From: Pseudomonadota bacterium
GTDB taxonomy: Bacteria; Myxococcota_A; Polyangia; Haliangiales; Haliangiaceae
Assembly: GCA_022360315.1 (NCBI GenBank)
Contig: JAKSDA010000577.1
Span: 1-64,000 of the forward strand
Length of the DNA stretch: 64,000 nucleotides
Direction of reading: 5' to 3'
Position numbers and translations under genes: made by a program. This document shows, piece by piece, positions 1-8,527 of the stretch. The notes under the pieces were generated by a model. It saw only the letters and a program-made list of their open reading frames with translations. It made no database searches and had not been told where the DNA came from. The first letter of the stretch is position 1, and the number at the start of each line of letters is the position of its first letter.

Positions 1-94
1 GCCTCTCCCAGTGAGTCTCTCGTCCGACCCGGTCGAGAACAGCCTCGAATTCGTCTTCACGGATCGAGATGATTGCGAAATCGACAGCGCCCAT
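1..94 (-). CDS. N-terminal fragment of a nucleoside phosphorylase/nucleosidase-like protein (cut by window start)
   Basis: Reading leftwards from an ATG at 94, the frame stays open to the window edge and gives 31 residues beginning MGAVDFAIISIREDEF. A hydrophobic first beta strand followed by an acidic E-x-E/D-F motif resembles the start of phosphorylase-superfamily nucleosidases such as those attached to bacterial signalling proteins. That resemblance is from memory of family N-termini, not from an alignment. It lies downstream of the XRE regulator on the same strand. No clear ribosome binding site is visible. The fragment could also be a chance open frame. Confidence 0.45.
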   Translation of the reverse strand, partial: MGAVDFAIISIREDEFEAVLDRVGRETHWER

Positions 95-201
95 ACACGA
101 AACTGTCTGATGCTACCACATGGTGCGGGCCGTCGCGGCCACTGCGCTGGCCATGATATCCCCGCCATCAAGCCTGACCGTGCCGTCGGGGCGTTCGCTC
201 A

Positions 202-603
202 TTATCGGCGCCCTCTTCGACGAGAAGGTCGAGATCGATGCGTCGTAATGCGTGGTTCGCATTGAAATTCAGCAGGCGATGCAGGCGGACCAAGAAACGC
301 CCGGCTGAATGAGTCATAGCGGCCGCTGGTATGTTCGGGCTCTTCAGCGCCAGGAGGCGCAGTGCCCTCCACCGGCTTCGAATGCTGGTCGAGTGCTTCT
401 AATAGAGCGTTGGCGTCGGCTTGCAGTGTTCTGCGCAGCGCGGCCAGGGTTTTCAATGAGCACCGGGCTTCACCCGATTCGATTCGAGCGTACCAGTCGG
501 CGCAAATGCCCACCGCGTCGGCAACCTCGCTTTGCGTCATTGTCAGGTCTGTGCGTGCTTGCCGCAGTAATCGCCCAAATGCAGTGTATTTCTGCTGCTT
601 CAT
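202..603 (-). CDS. XRE-family helix-turn-helix regulator
   Basis: A 133-residue protein. The ATG at 603 is preferred over an upstream in-frame ATG because a GGAAGG sequence lies about 6-8 bases before it. Residues about 10-67 form a Cro/CI-type HTH: FGRLLRQARTDLTMTQ, then EVADAVGICADWYARIESG, the usual scaffold with the recognition helix in the second segment. The roughly 60-residue tail is rich in Pro, Arg and Ser and matches nothing I recognise; it may be disordered. The role is presumably transcriptional regulation of neighbouring accessory genes on the same strand; no operator is evident. Confidence 0.75.
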   Translation of the reverse strand: MKQQKYTAFGRLLRQARTDLTMTQSEVADAVGICADWYARIESGEARCSLKTLAALRRTLQADANALLEALDQHSKPVEGTAPPGAEEPEHTSGRYDSFSRAFLGPPASPAEFQCEPRITTHRSRPSRRRGRR

Positions 604-680
604 CTTGTATCCTTCCCGGTACCGTGTTCCCGCTTCCTGCCGCGCCCTGGAGCTGCCAGGAGCCACGCTCCTCGGTTGGA

Positions 681-908
681 TCAGCCGCCATTCGGCTCGG
701 CGTCATCCGTGCCGCTGCCGGTTTCTTGGCCGTTGTTGCCGCTGCTTTGGCCGTTTTCGTTGCTGTGGCCATCGCTGCCGCTGCTATCGTTACCACTATC
801 CTTATCGAGCAGGAGTGACGATAGGTTGTTGCGGAGCCTGCTGAGAAACGCTGCTGGGTGTTTCTCATGTAGGCGCTCGACAAAAGCCAGGAGTGTGGCC
901 ACAAACAA
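681..908 (-). CDS. Small hydrophilic protein of unknown function
   Basis: A 75-residue ORF upstream of the XRE gene on the same strand. Residues 1-35 are amphipathic (FVERLHEKHPAAFLSRLRNN). The remainder is a Ser/Gly/Asn/Asp-rich tail, likely disordered. The tail is partly encoded by short AGC/GGC/AAC-type repeats, so the reading frame could be an artefact of low-complexity DNA. I do not recognise a family. The 77-bp gap to the XRE gene would allow co-transcription. Confidence 0.35.
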   Translation of the reverse strand: MFVATLLAFVERLHEKHPAAFLSRLRNNLSSLLLDKDSGNDSSGSDGHSNENGQSSGNNGQETGSGTDDAEPNGG

Positions 909-1262
909 GGTGTCACGGTGGCTTGCCGGCGATAGGCTGCCCCGTCAATCGGCAGGAAAGACTTTTGATTCCGATCCGGAGGCAGCTCCATGGTGGTCCA
1001 ACGTGCATTTGGCGTCCGCCCAAACCCAGCCTCACCCATCACCGGGACCGCACAAAATTTCTCCGAATTTCGCCTCAATTGCGCAATTCTGCTGTTCTCG
1101 GCCAAATCACACTGCACAAAAACCCAGCAGTCGCGGATGTTGGCTACTTTTGTTGCCGGCCAATTGGTCGGTCCAACAAGCTCGATGGCGATCCTGCTTG
1201 ACGAACTCGCCCACACGACTAAACTCCCCGATTCTTCAGGAATACTCTGCGGAGTGATGGCC
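909..1262. other. Intergenic region upstream of rplU
   Basis: About 350 bp separating the leftward accessory genes from the rplU operon. It holds the putative rplU promoter near its right end. Open frames crossing it on both strands lack family resemblance; one on the plus strand is simply an in-frame extension upstream of rplU. Confidence 0.5.
1198..1225 (+). promoter_or_regulatory. Putative sigma-70-type promoter for rplU-rpmA
   Basis: TTGACG at 1198-1203 and TAAACT at 1220-1225 are separated by 16 bases. Transcription would start near 1232, leaving a leader of about 30 bases before the rplU ATG at 1263, with a GGAG at 1251-1254. This is the clearest housekeeping-type promoter I could find in the window. 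Confidence 0.5.
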
Positions 1263-1598
1263 ATGTACGCTGTGATTCAAACAGGCGGGAAGCAATACCG
1301 GGTCCAGCCGGGCGATACGGTATTGGTCGAGAAATTGTCCGGCGATGCGGGCGATAGTGTCGAGTTCGATCGGGTTCTACTGGTCTCGGGTGACGACTCG
1401 GTGCTGGTCGGCAAACCGTGGGTCGATCGAGCCAGGGTAACCGGCGAGATCGTCGAGCACCGCCGTGGCGAGAAACTGATCGTCTACAAGTTCAAACGCC
1501 GCAAGGACTACCGGCGCAAAACCGGGCATCGCCAGGACTACAGCGCAGTCAAGATCGGCGAGGTCATTTTGCCCGAGGGAGAGAACAATGGCGCATAA
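1263..1598 (+). CDS. rplU: 50S ribosomal protein L21
   Basis: A 111-residue L21 protein that binds 23S rRNA in the large subunit. The N-terminus MYAVIQTGGKQYRVQPGD is the L21 signature, and the C-terminal KFKRRKDYRRKTGHRQ segment is the basic rRNA-binding loop. The ATG at 1263 is chosen because GGAG at 1251-1254 is correctly spaced; an in-frame ATG at 1257 sits too close. The gene is slightly longer than typical L21 (about 103 residues) through an acidic C-terminal tail. Its last 11 bases overlap rpmA, implying translational coupling, and obgE follows after an inserted leftward ABC pair, preserving a modified form of the common rplU-rpmA-obgE order. Confidence 0.97.
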   Translation: MYAVIQTGGKQYRVQPGDTVLVEKLSGDAGDSVEFDRVLLVSGDDSVLVGKPWVDRARVTGEIVEHRRGEKLIVYKFKRRKDYRRKTGHRQDYSAVKIGEVILPEGENNGA

Positions 1599-1848
1599 GA
1601 AAGGTCAGGGTTCTACACGCAACGGTCGCGACTCCGAATCCAAACGGCGCGGCATCAAGAAATTCGACGGCCAGCCGGTACGCGCCGGCAATATTCTGGT
1701 CCGTCAGCTCGGCACCCGGATCCATCCGGGCCAGAACGTGGGGACTGGCAAGGACTGGACCCTGTTTGCTCTGGTCGACGGAGTGGTCAAGTACGAGCGC
1801 CAAGGACGCAGCAAAAAGCGCGTCTCGGTTTATCCGGCCCCGGGCTAG
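1588..1848 (+). CDS. rpmA: 50S ribosomal protein L27
   Basis: An 86-residue L27 with the standard N-terminus MAHKKGQGSTRNGRDSESKR and the RQLGTRIHPGQNVG core. The N-terminal tail reaches towards the peptidyl transferase centre. It starts inside the 3' end of rplU, with a purine-rich GAGGGAGAG stretch just upstream as ribosome binding site. The stop is immediately followed by a GC-rich palindrome around CCGGGCTAGCCCGG, without a T-run. The downstream gene is convergent. Confidence 0.97.
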   Translation: MAHKKGQGSTRNGRDSESKRRGIKKFDGQPVRAGNILVRQLGTRIHPGQNVGTGKDWTLFALVDGVVKYERQGRSKKRVSVYPAPG

Positions 1849-1870
1849 CCCGGCTGCCTGGCCGGATGAT

Positions 1871-2503
1871 TCACTGCGCTGGCACTACGAGCTGGCCGCG
1901 GTCGAGGTGTAGCCTGGCATCGGCCAGCGAGTCGGCGAACGGAACGTCGTGGGTGGCGAGTAATACGGCCGCGCTGCGCGTTTTGCACTCGCGCAAGAGT
2001 TCGCCAAGAACTGCAATACCGCCGACGTCGAGGCCGTTGGTCGGCTCGTCGAGGACAAGGAGCCGGGGCGCTCCGACCATGGCAGCGGCCAGACACACGC
2101 GGCGGCGCTCGCCCAGCGACAGTCGCTCGATGCGCTGGTTTGCGATCGCGTCGATGCCGAGCTGGGCGCGGATATCGTCGGCCAGAGGAGGCGCCCCCTT
2201 GAGTGCACGGACCAGGTAAAGCAGTTCCTCGCCGGTCATGTGTCCGGGTGGATTGGCGCGCTCTGGAACATAACCGAGGGCTTGCCTGGCTCGGCCCGGA
2301 GCGTGCGCCCGGTCAGAACCGGCAATCGTCAGCGCACCCCGATCCGGCTCCATGACCCCGGCGATGATCTTGAGCAGAGTCGACTTGCCGGCACCGTTGG
2401 CTCCGGTGAGCACAGTGATCGCGCCCTCCTCGCATACCAACGAGACATCGTCGAGGACCCGCCGGCCGCGCAGTGTTTTGCATACGTTGTGTACGTGGAG
2501 CAT
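1871..2503 (-). CDS. ABC transporter ATP-binding protein
   Basis: A 210-residue ATPase subunit. Walker A is GANGAGKST near residue 34-42, the signature is LSLGERRR, Walker B is LLVLDEPTNGLD, and the switch histidine is in ATHD. Its short length and organisation resemble CcmA-type or generic ABC-2 exporters that pair with a separate permease. The adjacent leftward membrane protein, whose stop lies 10 bases upstream of this start, is the likely partner. The substrate cannot be inferred. The pair is inserted between rpmA and obgE on the opposite strand. Confidence 0.9.
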   Translation of the reverse strand: MLHVHNVCKTLRGRRVLDDVSLVCEEGAITVLTGANGAGKSTLLKIIAGVMEPDRGALTIAGSDRAHAPGRARQALGYVPERANPPGHMTGEELLYLVRALKGAPPLADDIRAQLGIDAIANQRIERLSLGERRRVCLAAAMVGAPRLLVLDEPTNGLDVGGIAVLGELLRECKTRSAAVLLATHDVPFADSLADARLHLDRGQLVVPAQ

Positions 2504-2513
2504 CAGCGCCTCT

Positions 2514-3836
2514 CTATCCGCGTTGCCAGCTCAGAGACAGAGCGAGCGCGGCCAGTGCAGGTGCGCTCAGCTCGTCGAGCACCGCGATCGTCACGACAGC
2601 AACAACGACCGCGCCGAGCATGGCAATCACGATGCGGTTGCCATCGATACCATCCGTTTCATCGAGCTCGTCGGCCCGACCGGCCCGACCGGCCCGACCG
2701 GATTTTGCGGCACTATCGGCGCGCTCGGCCCAGCTGGTGACACGGCCGGCAAAGAGCGCCATGGCGACTCCCATGAGTACAGAGCTGCCGGCCAGCTGAC
2801 CGGCTGGCCAGCCGGTCAGCCCAGCTGCAAACGCGACCACGACCGCGTACAGGGTGCCGAGCGAGAATCCCAGCCAGCCCATGGCGAGAACTCGAGCGCC
2901 AGTGCGCGCATCGTGCCCGAGTCCGCTGCTGGCCATGACCCAGCGCAGACCGCGTTCGGTTTCGACCACAGGAGCGGCCAGGCCGCCGGTGGCCAGAGCC
3001 ATGCTGACAGCAGCGATGACAGTTGCCACAGTGATGAATTCGGCGCTGGCAAAACGGTTGGCATGGGCGAACAATGCGGCAAACGCCGCGCCCAGGGCGA
3101 TCAACACGAGCGCGCGCCACAGAGCTCCACAGCGAGCGCGCAAAAGGCTGCGGACATAACACTGGGCCAGGGCGATAACGGGATGTTGAACCAGTCGCCG
3201 CGTGCCTGTCCAGCCGACCCGATCCGGCCCGCGCGCCCAGGCCAGCGGCATGGCCCATGCCAGCCCGGCTGCACCCACACAAAGCGGCACCCAGGCGCTC
3301 CCGCCCACCGCCATCGCAAGGATGAGCAAGGCCAACCAGCTGGCACTCATCACCGCGTCGGGCCAGCCCCGGATCGGGACCGAGATGCACGCATGCACTG
3401 CTGCTGTCGGGATCCAGACCGAGAGCATGACGCCGATTCCACCGCCCAACCCCCACAACAATGCCCATGGACTCTCGATGGCCAGTAGCAAAACGCCGAG
3501 GATCAGCCAAAATGACCGGCGCGATATCGGCAGCCAGCGCAAATAGTCGAGCTGATCACCGGACAGCAGAGCTCGCGTGGCCGGAGCGGCGAGAAGGAGC
3601 CAGCCCGCCCACAGAGACAGGCGAAGCCCGGCAGAGTGCCGGGCTGTGTCGACCAGATCGTCCGGTCGCATGCCGTTGCCGCCGAAGAGCACCGACACTG
3701 CGATGGCCAGAGCACCGTAGAGGGGAAGGGCCCGGCGCAGGGCAGGACCGCCTGCACAGCGACAAATCGTCCATACCAGCGCCGCCCTGGCCGCAGGTCG
3801 CGGCCTCTGTAGTGTACCCTGCTCGCGGTCGACCAA
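2514..3836 (-). CDS. ABC transporter permease-like multi-pass membrane protein
   Basis: The reading frame encodes many hydrophobic segments (for example LPLYGALAIAVSVLFGG, SFWLILGVLLLAIESPWALL, IVIAMLGAVVVAVVTIAVL) rich in Ala, Leu and Trp, consistent with an integral membrane transport subunit. The start is uncertain. The open frame extends into obgE, so I place the start at a TTG at 3836 (440 residues); a start shortly downstream is equally possible. It lies just upstream of the ATP-binding gene on the same strand, so the two probably form an exporter. Residues near the C-terminus include a GRAGRAGRADE stretch encoded by a 9-bp tandem repeat. No ABC-2 signature was certain. Confidence 0.65.
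   Translation of the reverse strand: MVDREQGTLQRPRPAARAALVWTICRCAGGPALRRALPLYGALAIAVSVLFGGNGMRPDDLVDTARHSAGLRLSLWAGWLLLAAPATRALLSGDQLDYLRWLPISRRSFWLILGVLLLAIESPWALLWGLGGGIGVMLSVWIPTAAVHACISVPIRGWPDAVMSASWLALLILAMAVGGSAWVPLCVGAAGLAWAMPLAWARGPDRVGWTGTRRLVQHPVIALAQCYVRSLLRARCGALWRALVLIALGAAFAALFAHANRFASAEFITVATVIAAVSMALATGGLAAPVVETERGLRWVMASSGLGHDARTGARVLAMGWLGFSLGTLYAVVVAFAAGLTGWPAGQLAGSSVLMGVAMALFAGRVTSWAERADSAAKSGRAGRAGRADELDETDGIDGNRIVIAMLGAVVVAVVTIAVLDELSAPALAALALSLSWQRG
2672..2701. repeat. 9-bp tandem repeat in permease gene
   Basis: CGGCCCGAC is repeated three times plus a partial unit. It encodes a Gly-Arg-Ala repeat in a presumed cytoplasmic loop of the permease. Changes in copy number would keep the frame. 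Confidence 0.85.
2795..2820. repeat. 26-bp perfect palindrome within permease gene
   Basis: The left half GCTGACCGGCTGG is followed directly by its reverse complement, with no spacer. It sits inside the coding frame (AGLTGWPAGQL region). Such a long perfect palindrome is unlikely to be required by the protein alone; it is related in composition to GGCCGG-type palindromes at 33.4 kb and 36.9 kb. Confidence 0.8.
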
Positions 3837-3924
3837 CCCGGCACAGCCAGACCGGTCCGCCCCGGAAGCGCCCGGCGGGTCGCTCGCAGTCTCTGTCGTT
3901 CGGCAATCTGACCCGGCAGGCACC

Positions 3925-4983
3925 ATGCAGTTCATAGACGAAGCCACGATCCACGTCAAAGCAGGAGATGGCGGCAATGGGTGCATCGCTTTTCGCCGCG
4001 AGGCACATGTCCCGCGCGGCGGCCCGTCCGGGGGCGATGGAGGCCATGGCGGCGACGTTGTGCTGGTTGCCGATGGCCAGCTCTCGACTCTGCTGGATTT
4101 TAAGTACAAGCGACACTACAAGGCCGAGCGCGGCGAGGACGGCCGCGGCAAAGATCAGTACGGCAAGAGCGGTCGCGATCTGATTTTGCGCGTGCCCGTG
4201 GGCACAGTCGTGTGGGCGACCGATGGGGACCAGATCATCGCCGATCTGGGTCAGCCCAATGCGCGCTGCGTGATCGCTCGAGGCGGCCGCGGTGGTCACG
4301 GCAACATCCATTTCAAGACACCCTGGAACCAGGCGCCGCGCACTGCCAGACCCGGTACTCCCGGACAGGAGCTCACCGTGCGCCTGGAGCTCAAGCTGTT
4401 GGCCGATGTGGGGCTTCTCGGCTATCCCAGCGTGGGAAAGTCGACATTCATCAGCAAAATTTCGCGCGCTCGACCGAAAGTGGCCGAATATCCCTTCACG
4501 ACGTTGATTCCCAACCTCGGCGTGGTCCACCTCTCGGACGAGCGTTCCTTTGTCGTCGCCGATATTCCCGGGTTGATCGAAGGAGCGGCACAGGGTGCCG
4601 GGCTGGGGCACCGTTTTTTGCGCCACGTCGAGCGCACTTCAGTTTTGCTCCACATGGTCGAGGCTCATTCGATGACCGGCGAGGGACGAGAGCCCATGAA
4701 GGATTTCGATACGTTGAACGCCGAGCTTGACAGCTACTCCAGGGATCTGGCCGAAAAGCCACAGATCGTGGCACTCAACAAGGTCGACCTGCCCGAGACC
4801 CGAGCTCGCGCCGATGAAATCGAGGCCGAGTTTGCGGGGCGAGGGTTCGAGCTTCACGTCATTTCAGCGGTAACCGGGGAAGGGATTGCCGCGCTGCTGG
4901 AAGCACTGTGGCGCCGGGTCGACCAACACAAGCGACTGGCCAGTGAATCGAAGCCAAATGCCCCATCCGAATCAATTCTCTAA
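3925..4983 (+). CDS. obgE: GTPase Obg (ribosome assembly / stress GTPase)
   Basis: A 352-residue Obg/CgtA GTPase. Residues 1-158 form the glycine-rich Obg fold (VKAGDGGNGCIAFRRE, GGPSGGDGGHGGDV, RGGRGGHGN). The G domain follows: P-loop GYPSVGKST, switch II DIPGLIEGA, and the NKVD specificity motif near residue 286. There is no long C-terminal OCT domain. It acts in late 50S assembly and stringent or cell-cycle control. Its position after rplU-rpmA is the classical association, here interrupted by a leftward ABC pair. The ATG at 3925 gives the canonical MQFIDEATI start. Confidence 0.96.
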   Translation: MQFIDEATIHVKAGDGGNGCIAFRREAHVPRGGPSGGDGGHGGDVVLVADGQLSTLLDFKYKRHYKAERGEDGRGKDQYGKSGRDLILRVPVGTVVWATDGDQIIADLGQPNARCVIARGGRGGHGNIHFKTPWNQAPRTARPGTPGQELTVRLELKLLADVGLLGYPSVGKSTFISKISRARPKVAEYPFTTLIPNLGVVHLSDERSFVVADIPGLIEGAAQGAGLGHRFLRHVERTSVLLHMVEAHSMTGEGREPMKDFDTLNAELDSYSRDLAEKPQIVALNKVDLPETRARADEIEAEFAGRGFELHVISAVTGEGIAALLEALWRRVDQHKRLASESKPNAPSESIL

Positions 4984-5222
4984 GGGATCAGTTGAAACGT
5001 GACTCGAAACGCGAGCTGAGACGTGACCTGAGACAACCTCGTCTCACTCAAGTACTGTGGATCGCACTGTCGAGAGGATGGCCATTCTGTGACCGTTACA
5101 GACTCGGCGATTCCCTGCCTTGCTCGTGCAACCTGCTGATGTTACAACCATCTCTAGGATTCTGTCCGTGGGATGATGCCGTCCGAAAGGGCCCGCGAGG
5201 CAGCACCGGTGGAGGATTCCAA

Positions 5223-6116
5223 ATGCATTTAGTTAGCACCGCCGCGGCAGGCCGGGTTTCGACGGGCCGGGCCGGCTATTCGATCATCTTGTCGGTCCTT
5301 CTTGCCTCTATCGCGTTTGCATTCGCTGCTTCTGGCGCCTGGGCCCAGCCGGCACAACCGTCCACAGAACCTGCAGCCGATGGCCAGGACAATGCCGCCG
5401 AGCAGGCCAGCTCTGGCGGCGACGCGGGTCAGTCCGGCCAATCCGAGAACGGCGGGTCGAAGCCGGCCGATCCGGCAAAGGCCGATGCCGCGGCAACCGG
5501 CCAGGCTGGCAGCGGGGCGGACGCGGCCGGCCCGGCCAGCCCGACTTCCAATCCGGGTATCAAGCAGGGTCCAGCCGATCCCGCCACCAGTACCATGCCG
5601 GTGAACCTCCGACTGCGCCGGCTCGAGCAGCGAGTCCAGGCGCTCAAAGAGCGGGCCTGGCGGGCCAAGGCGCGGGTCGGTATGCTCAAAGAAGCGGTGC
5701 TGGGCGGCGGTGTCGGTGCCAACGCAACCATCGTGCACAAGAACAAGATGGGCGGTTCGTTTCGGCTGGTCAAGTTGGTGTACGCCCTCGATGGCACGCA
5801 GATTTTCGCCCGCTCGGACGACAGCGGAGCCCTGCACAAAAACAAAGAGTTCGAAGTGCTCACTGGTCCCATTGCGCCGGGCAGCCATACCATCAGCGTT
5901 CTGGCCCTGTATCGCGGCCACGGCTACGGCGTTTTTAAATACCTGACCAAGTACAAATTCACCGTGCGATCGAGTCACACGTTTACGGCGAGCGAGGGCA
6001 AGTCCACCCGCATCGAGGCGGTAGCATTCGAAAAAGGTGGCCCTACGACTCCTCTCGAGGATCGCCCGGCCATCGATTTTAAGGTCAGCTACGGCAAGGG
6101 CACGGCCGAGAAGTGA
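5223..6116 (+). CDS. Exported coiled-coil protein, first gene of the Glt/Nfs-like cluster
   Basis: A 297-residue protein. The ATG at 5223 is preferred over a longer frame because GGAGG at 5211-5215 is ideally placed and the product then opens with a signal peptide ending near ASGAWAQPAQ. Residues about 40-120 are low-complexity Ala/Gly/Pro/Asp/Ser. A short coiled coil follows (LRLRRLEQRVQALKERAWR). The C-terminal half looks like a beta-rich domain (FRLVKLVYALDGTQIF, GPIAPGSHTISVLALYRG) of the kind used for binding in the periplasm. I do not recognise a named family. Its TGA overlaps the GTG of the next gene, so it belongs to the same operon. The 239 bp upstream holds only a weak 6-bp stem (5029-5046). 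Confidence 0.75.
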   Translation: MHLVSTAAAGRVSTGRAGYSIILSVLLASIAFAFAASGAWAQPAQPSTEPAADGQDNAAEQASSGGDAGQSGQSENGGSKPADPAKADAAATGQAGSGADAAGPASPTSNPGIKQGPADPATSTMPVNLRLRRLEQRVQALKERAWRAKARVGMLKEAVLGGGVGANATIVHKNKMGGSFRLVKLVYALDGTQIFARSDDSGALHKNKEFEVLTGPIAPGSHTISVLALYRGHGYGVFKYLTKYKFTVRSSHTFTASEGKSTRIEAVAFEKGGPTTPLEDRPAIDFKVSYGKGTAEK

Positions 6117-8527
6117 ACACGGCATCTGCGCATCGGCCACTCGCGGCCCTGCCGCAGGGCCGGGTCGGGTTGGTCATTGCGGCGATCCTGTCGAGTCATT
6201 CCTGGCTGTCCGCATATGCCGACCCAGTCGACGATATTGGCAGGAGGATGGTCGAGCTTCAGTCCGAGATCGATATTCTGCGACAGTCGATCAAGCGCCC
6301 GAGCCAGACCGATCGAGCAGCGCACAATCGCGCCGAGCGGCGCCTCATCGACGGCCAGGTCGCCTATGGCATCGGCGACTTCGACGGCGCCGCCATCATG
6401 CTCTACGACTTTGTCGAGAAAAACCCCAAAAGCCCTTCGTATGACGAAGGGCTTTATTACCTGGCCGAATCGCTATTTCAGAAGCGCGACCACGTCGCCT
6501 CGCGGACGTTTTTTACCAGACTGGTCACTCAGATCGGATCCAAGAGCAAGTTCTACCAGCAGGGCCTCGAGCGCCTGATCGAGCTGTCTCTCAAGTTGCG
6601 CGACAGCAAGGACGTGGCCAGATGGCTGGCAGCCCTGGACGCTGTGCCGGCCGGCAAGCGCCGGCCCTCGGTTCCCTATGTCCGGGGCAAATACGCCTAT
6701 TTCAAGGACGACTACGACCAGGCGGTGAGTTTCTTTGTAAACGTGGTCAAGGGCTCCGAATACTACTTTCAAGCTCAGTATTTCATGGGCGCGTCCTACG
6801 TCGCCAAGCGAGATCTGGGCAAGGCGGCGCAGATATTCGACCAACTGGTCAAACTTCAGCCCACAACCGACAAGGAAGCCCGCGTCGGCGAGCTTTCCCA
6901 CATGGCCCTGGGCCGGGTCTACTACGAGCGCGATCAGCCGTCCAAGGCCATCGACCAATATCTCGAGATCGAACGCAAATCGGATCTTTTCGACGAGGCG
7001 CTTTACGAGGTCGCATGGGTGTACGTCAAAAACCAGCAGTTCGACAAAGCGCTGCGCGCGCTCGAACTTCTGGCCCTGGCCGACCCGACCTCGTCCAAGC
7101 TGCCCGAGGTCAAGATCCTCGAGGGCAACTTGCGGATCCGCAAAGCGCAGGGACAGATCGACCGAGAGCTGGGCAAGAGCTCCGAGGAATACGGCAAGGC
7201 CCAGGTCATCTTCGATGACACGCACGGCACGTTCGAAAAGCCGCATCGGGAACTCGAACGCATCATTGCCCAGCGCGCCGACCCGCAGACGTTCATGGCT
7301 CAGATCACCGGGCGAACCTCGGCGACCTTCGACGTCAATGCGACCCTGCCCGAAGTGGCAGCTGCATGGATCCGCGAGGAACCCGAGGTCAAGCGAGTGA
7401 TCGCCATCGAGACCGACCTGGGCGATATCGCCGATGAGATCGCCGACGCCGAGCGCACCATCGAGCGCCTCGAGCGCGCTCTCTCCTCGCCGTCGCGGGT
7501 CAACGTGTTTCCCCGCCTGGCCGAGAAGCGAACACGAGCGACCGAGATCGTCGAGGAGCTGTTCTCGATGCGGCAGAAGCTGGCCGAGCGCGTGCGCGTG
7601 CTGGCCAACCGATACGCCAACCCGGCCGAGAAGGCCCAGCTGGCCAGGTTGACTGCCAGGCGGCGAAAAGTGGCCGGGGAATTGGCCAGGCTGCCCAACG
7701 CCGATGTCGCCTACGGCAAACGCATCGAGCGGGCCAAGAGCGAATACGTACTAGTCGACCAGCGCGCAGCTGAGGTGGCAACCATCATCGACGCGTCGCG
7801 AGCCACTCTGGTCGCCCTGGAAAAGTATATCGCCGATGAGATCGCGGCAGGCAAAAAACCGGCCAATCTGGCCGAAGTGCAAAAAGCCATCGAAAAACTG
7901 CGCCGCGAGATCGGTGAAATGACTGCCGAGCTCGACGGGGTTCGTCGCGAGGCGCTGCTGTCCAAAGACGAGGCGGGCACCGGCGATGAGGCGGCGCTGC
8001 GGTCCAGGGCCCTGCGCGCCCAGCTGCGCATCGCCCTGGTCGACGAGCATCGCTATGTGTCGCGCATCGTCGGGCGCGCGACGGGAAATGACCGCGCCAA
8101 GGGCAACCAGATCGCGGCGCTCATGCGTACCGCCAACTCGCTCACTCTCGCTCTTGATAGGATACAAAAAGCTGTCGACGAAGTGGTGAAAGCCGCACTG
8201 ACCGAGGTTCGCTCGGCCCTGATCGAGGAGAAGGCCAAGCTGGTGGCGTACAAGCGCGAGTTCGTGACCTATGAAGCCGAATCCCGCGTTCTCGGCGGGG
8301 TCATTCTGTCCGTGAGCTTCACCCAGGTAAAGCACAAATTCTACGATGTGCTGGTCCGCTCCGAAATCGGGGTGATCGACGTCGCCTGGTCGCAGAAAGA
8401 AGCGGTCGACGAGGCGGCCCAGCGGCTCAATCTGGACAGACTGCGCGAGGCCCGCACGCTCACAGAGGAGTTCCGCGAGATCCTCGAAGGAGGCGGAGAA
8501 CCGACCGAGGACGGAGGTTCGCAGTGA
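6113..8527 (+). CDS. Exported TPR-rich protein (GltC-like candidate)
   Basis: An 804-residue protein with a GTG start overlapping the previous stop (GTGA). Residues 1-36 form a signal peptide (VGLVIAAILSSHSWLSAYA). A coiled coil then leads into tetratricopeptide-like repeats, such as AYGIGDFDGAAIMLYDFVEK, LYYLAESLFQKRD, and ALYEVAWVYVKNQQFDKALR. The second half (about 430-780) is long alpha-helical coiled coil rich in Glu, Arg and Ala. This TPR-plus-coiled-coil layout and gene position resemble the periplasmic TPR components of the Myxococcus gliding/sporulation (Glt/Nfs) complexes. The assignment to GltC rather than another TPR member is inference. Confidence 0.7.
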   Translation: MNTASAHRPLAALPQGRVGLVIAAILSSHSWLSAYADPVDDIGRRMVELQSEIDILRQSIKRPSQTDRAAHNRAERRLIDGQVAYGIGDFDGAAIMLYDFVEKNPKSPSYDEGLYYLAESLFQKRDHVASRTFFTRLVTQIGSKSKFYQQGLERLIELSLKLRDSKDVARWLAALDAVPAGKRRPSVPYVRGKYAYFKDDYDQAVSFFVNVVKGSEYYFQAQYFMGASYVAKRDLGKAAQIFDQLVKLQPTTDKEARVGELSHMALGRVYYERDQPSKAIDQYLEIERKSDLFDEALYEVAWVYVKNQQFDKALRALELLALADPTSSKLPEVKILEGNLRIRKAQGQIDRELGKSSEEYGKAQVIFDDTHGTFEKPHRELERIIAQRADPQTFMAQITGRTSATFDVNATLPEVAAAWIREEPEVKRVIAIETDLGDIADEIADAERTIERLERALSSPSRVNVFPRLAEKRTRATEIVEELFSMRQKLAERVRVLANRYANPAEKAQLARLTARRRKVAGELARLPNADVAYGKRIERAKSEYVLVDQRAAEVATIIDASRATLVALEKYIADEIAAGKKPANLAEVQKAIEKLRREIGEMTAELDGVRREALLSKDEAGTGDEAALRSRALRAQLRIALVDEHRYVSRIVGRATGNDRAKGNQIAALMRTANSLTLALDRIQKAVDEVVKAALTEVRSALIEEKAKLVAYKREFVTYEAESRVLGGVILSVSFTQVKHKFYDVLVRSEIGVIDVAWSQKEAVDEAAQRLNLDRLREARTLTEEFREILEGGGEPTEDGGSQ
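6429..6455. other. Perfect 12-bp hairpin inside the TPR gene
   Basis: AAAGCCCTTCGT at 6429-6440 and ACGAAGGGCTTT at 6444-6455 are exact reverse complements separated by ATG. The structure resembles an intrinsic terminator stem, with a short T-stretch at its end, but it lies within the coding frame (PKSPSYDEGLYY). Confidence 0.85.

Noticed and set aside
990..1262. N-terminal extension of rplU in frame
   Set aside because: L21 proteins start at the MYAVIQ motif, and a good ribosome binding site precedes the ATG at 1263.
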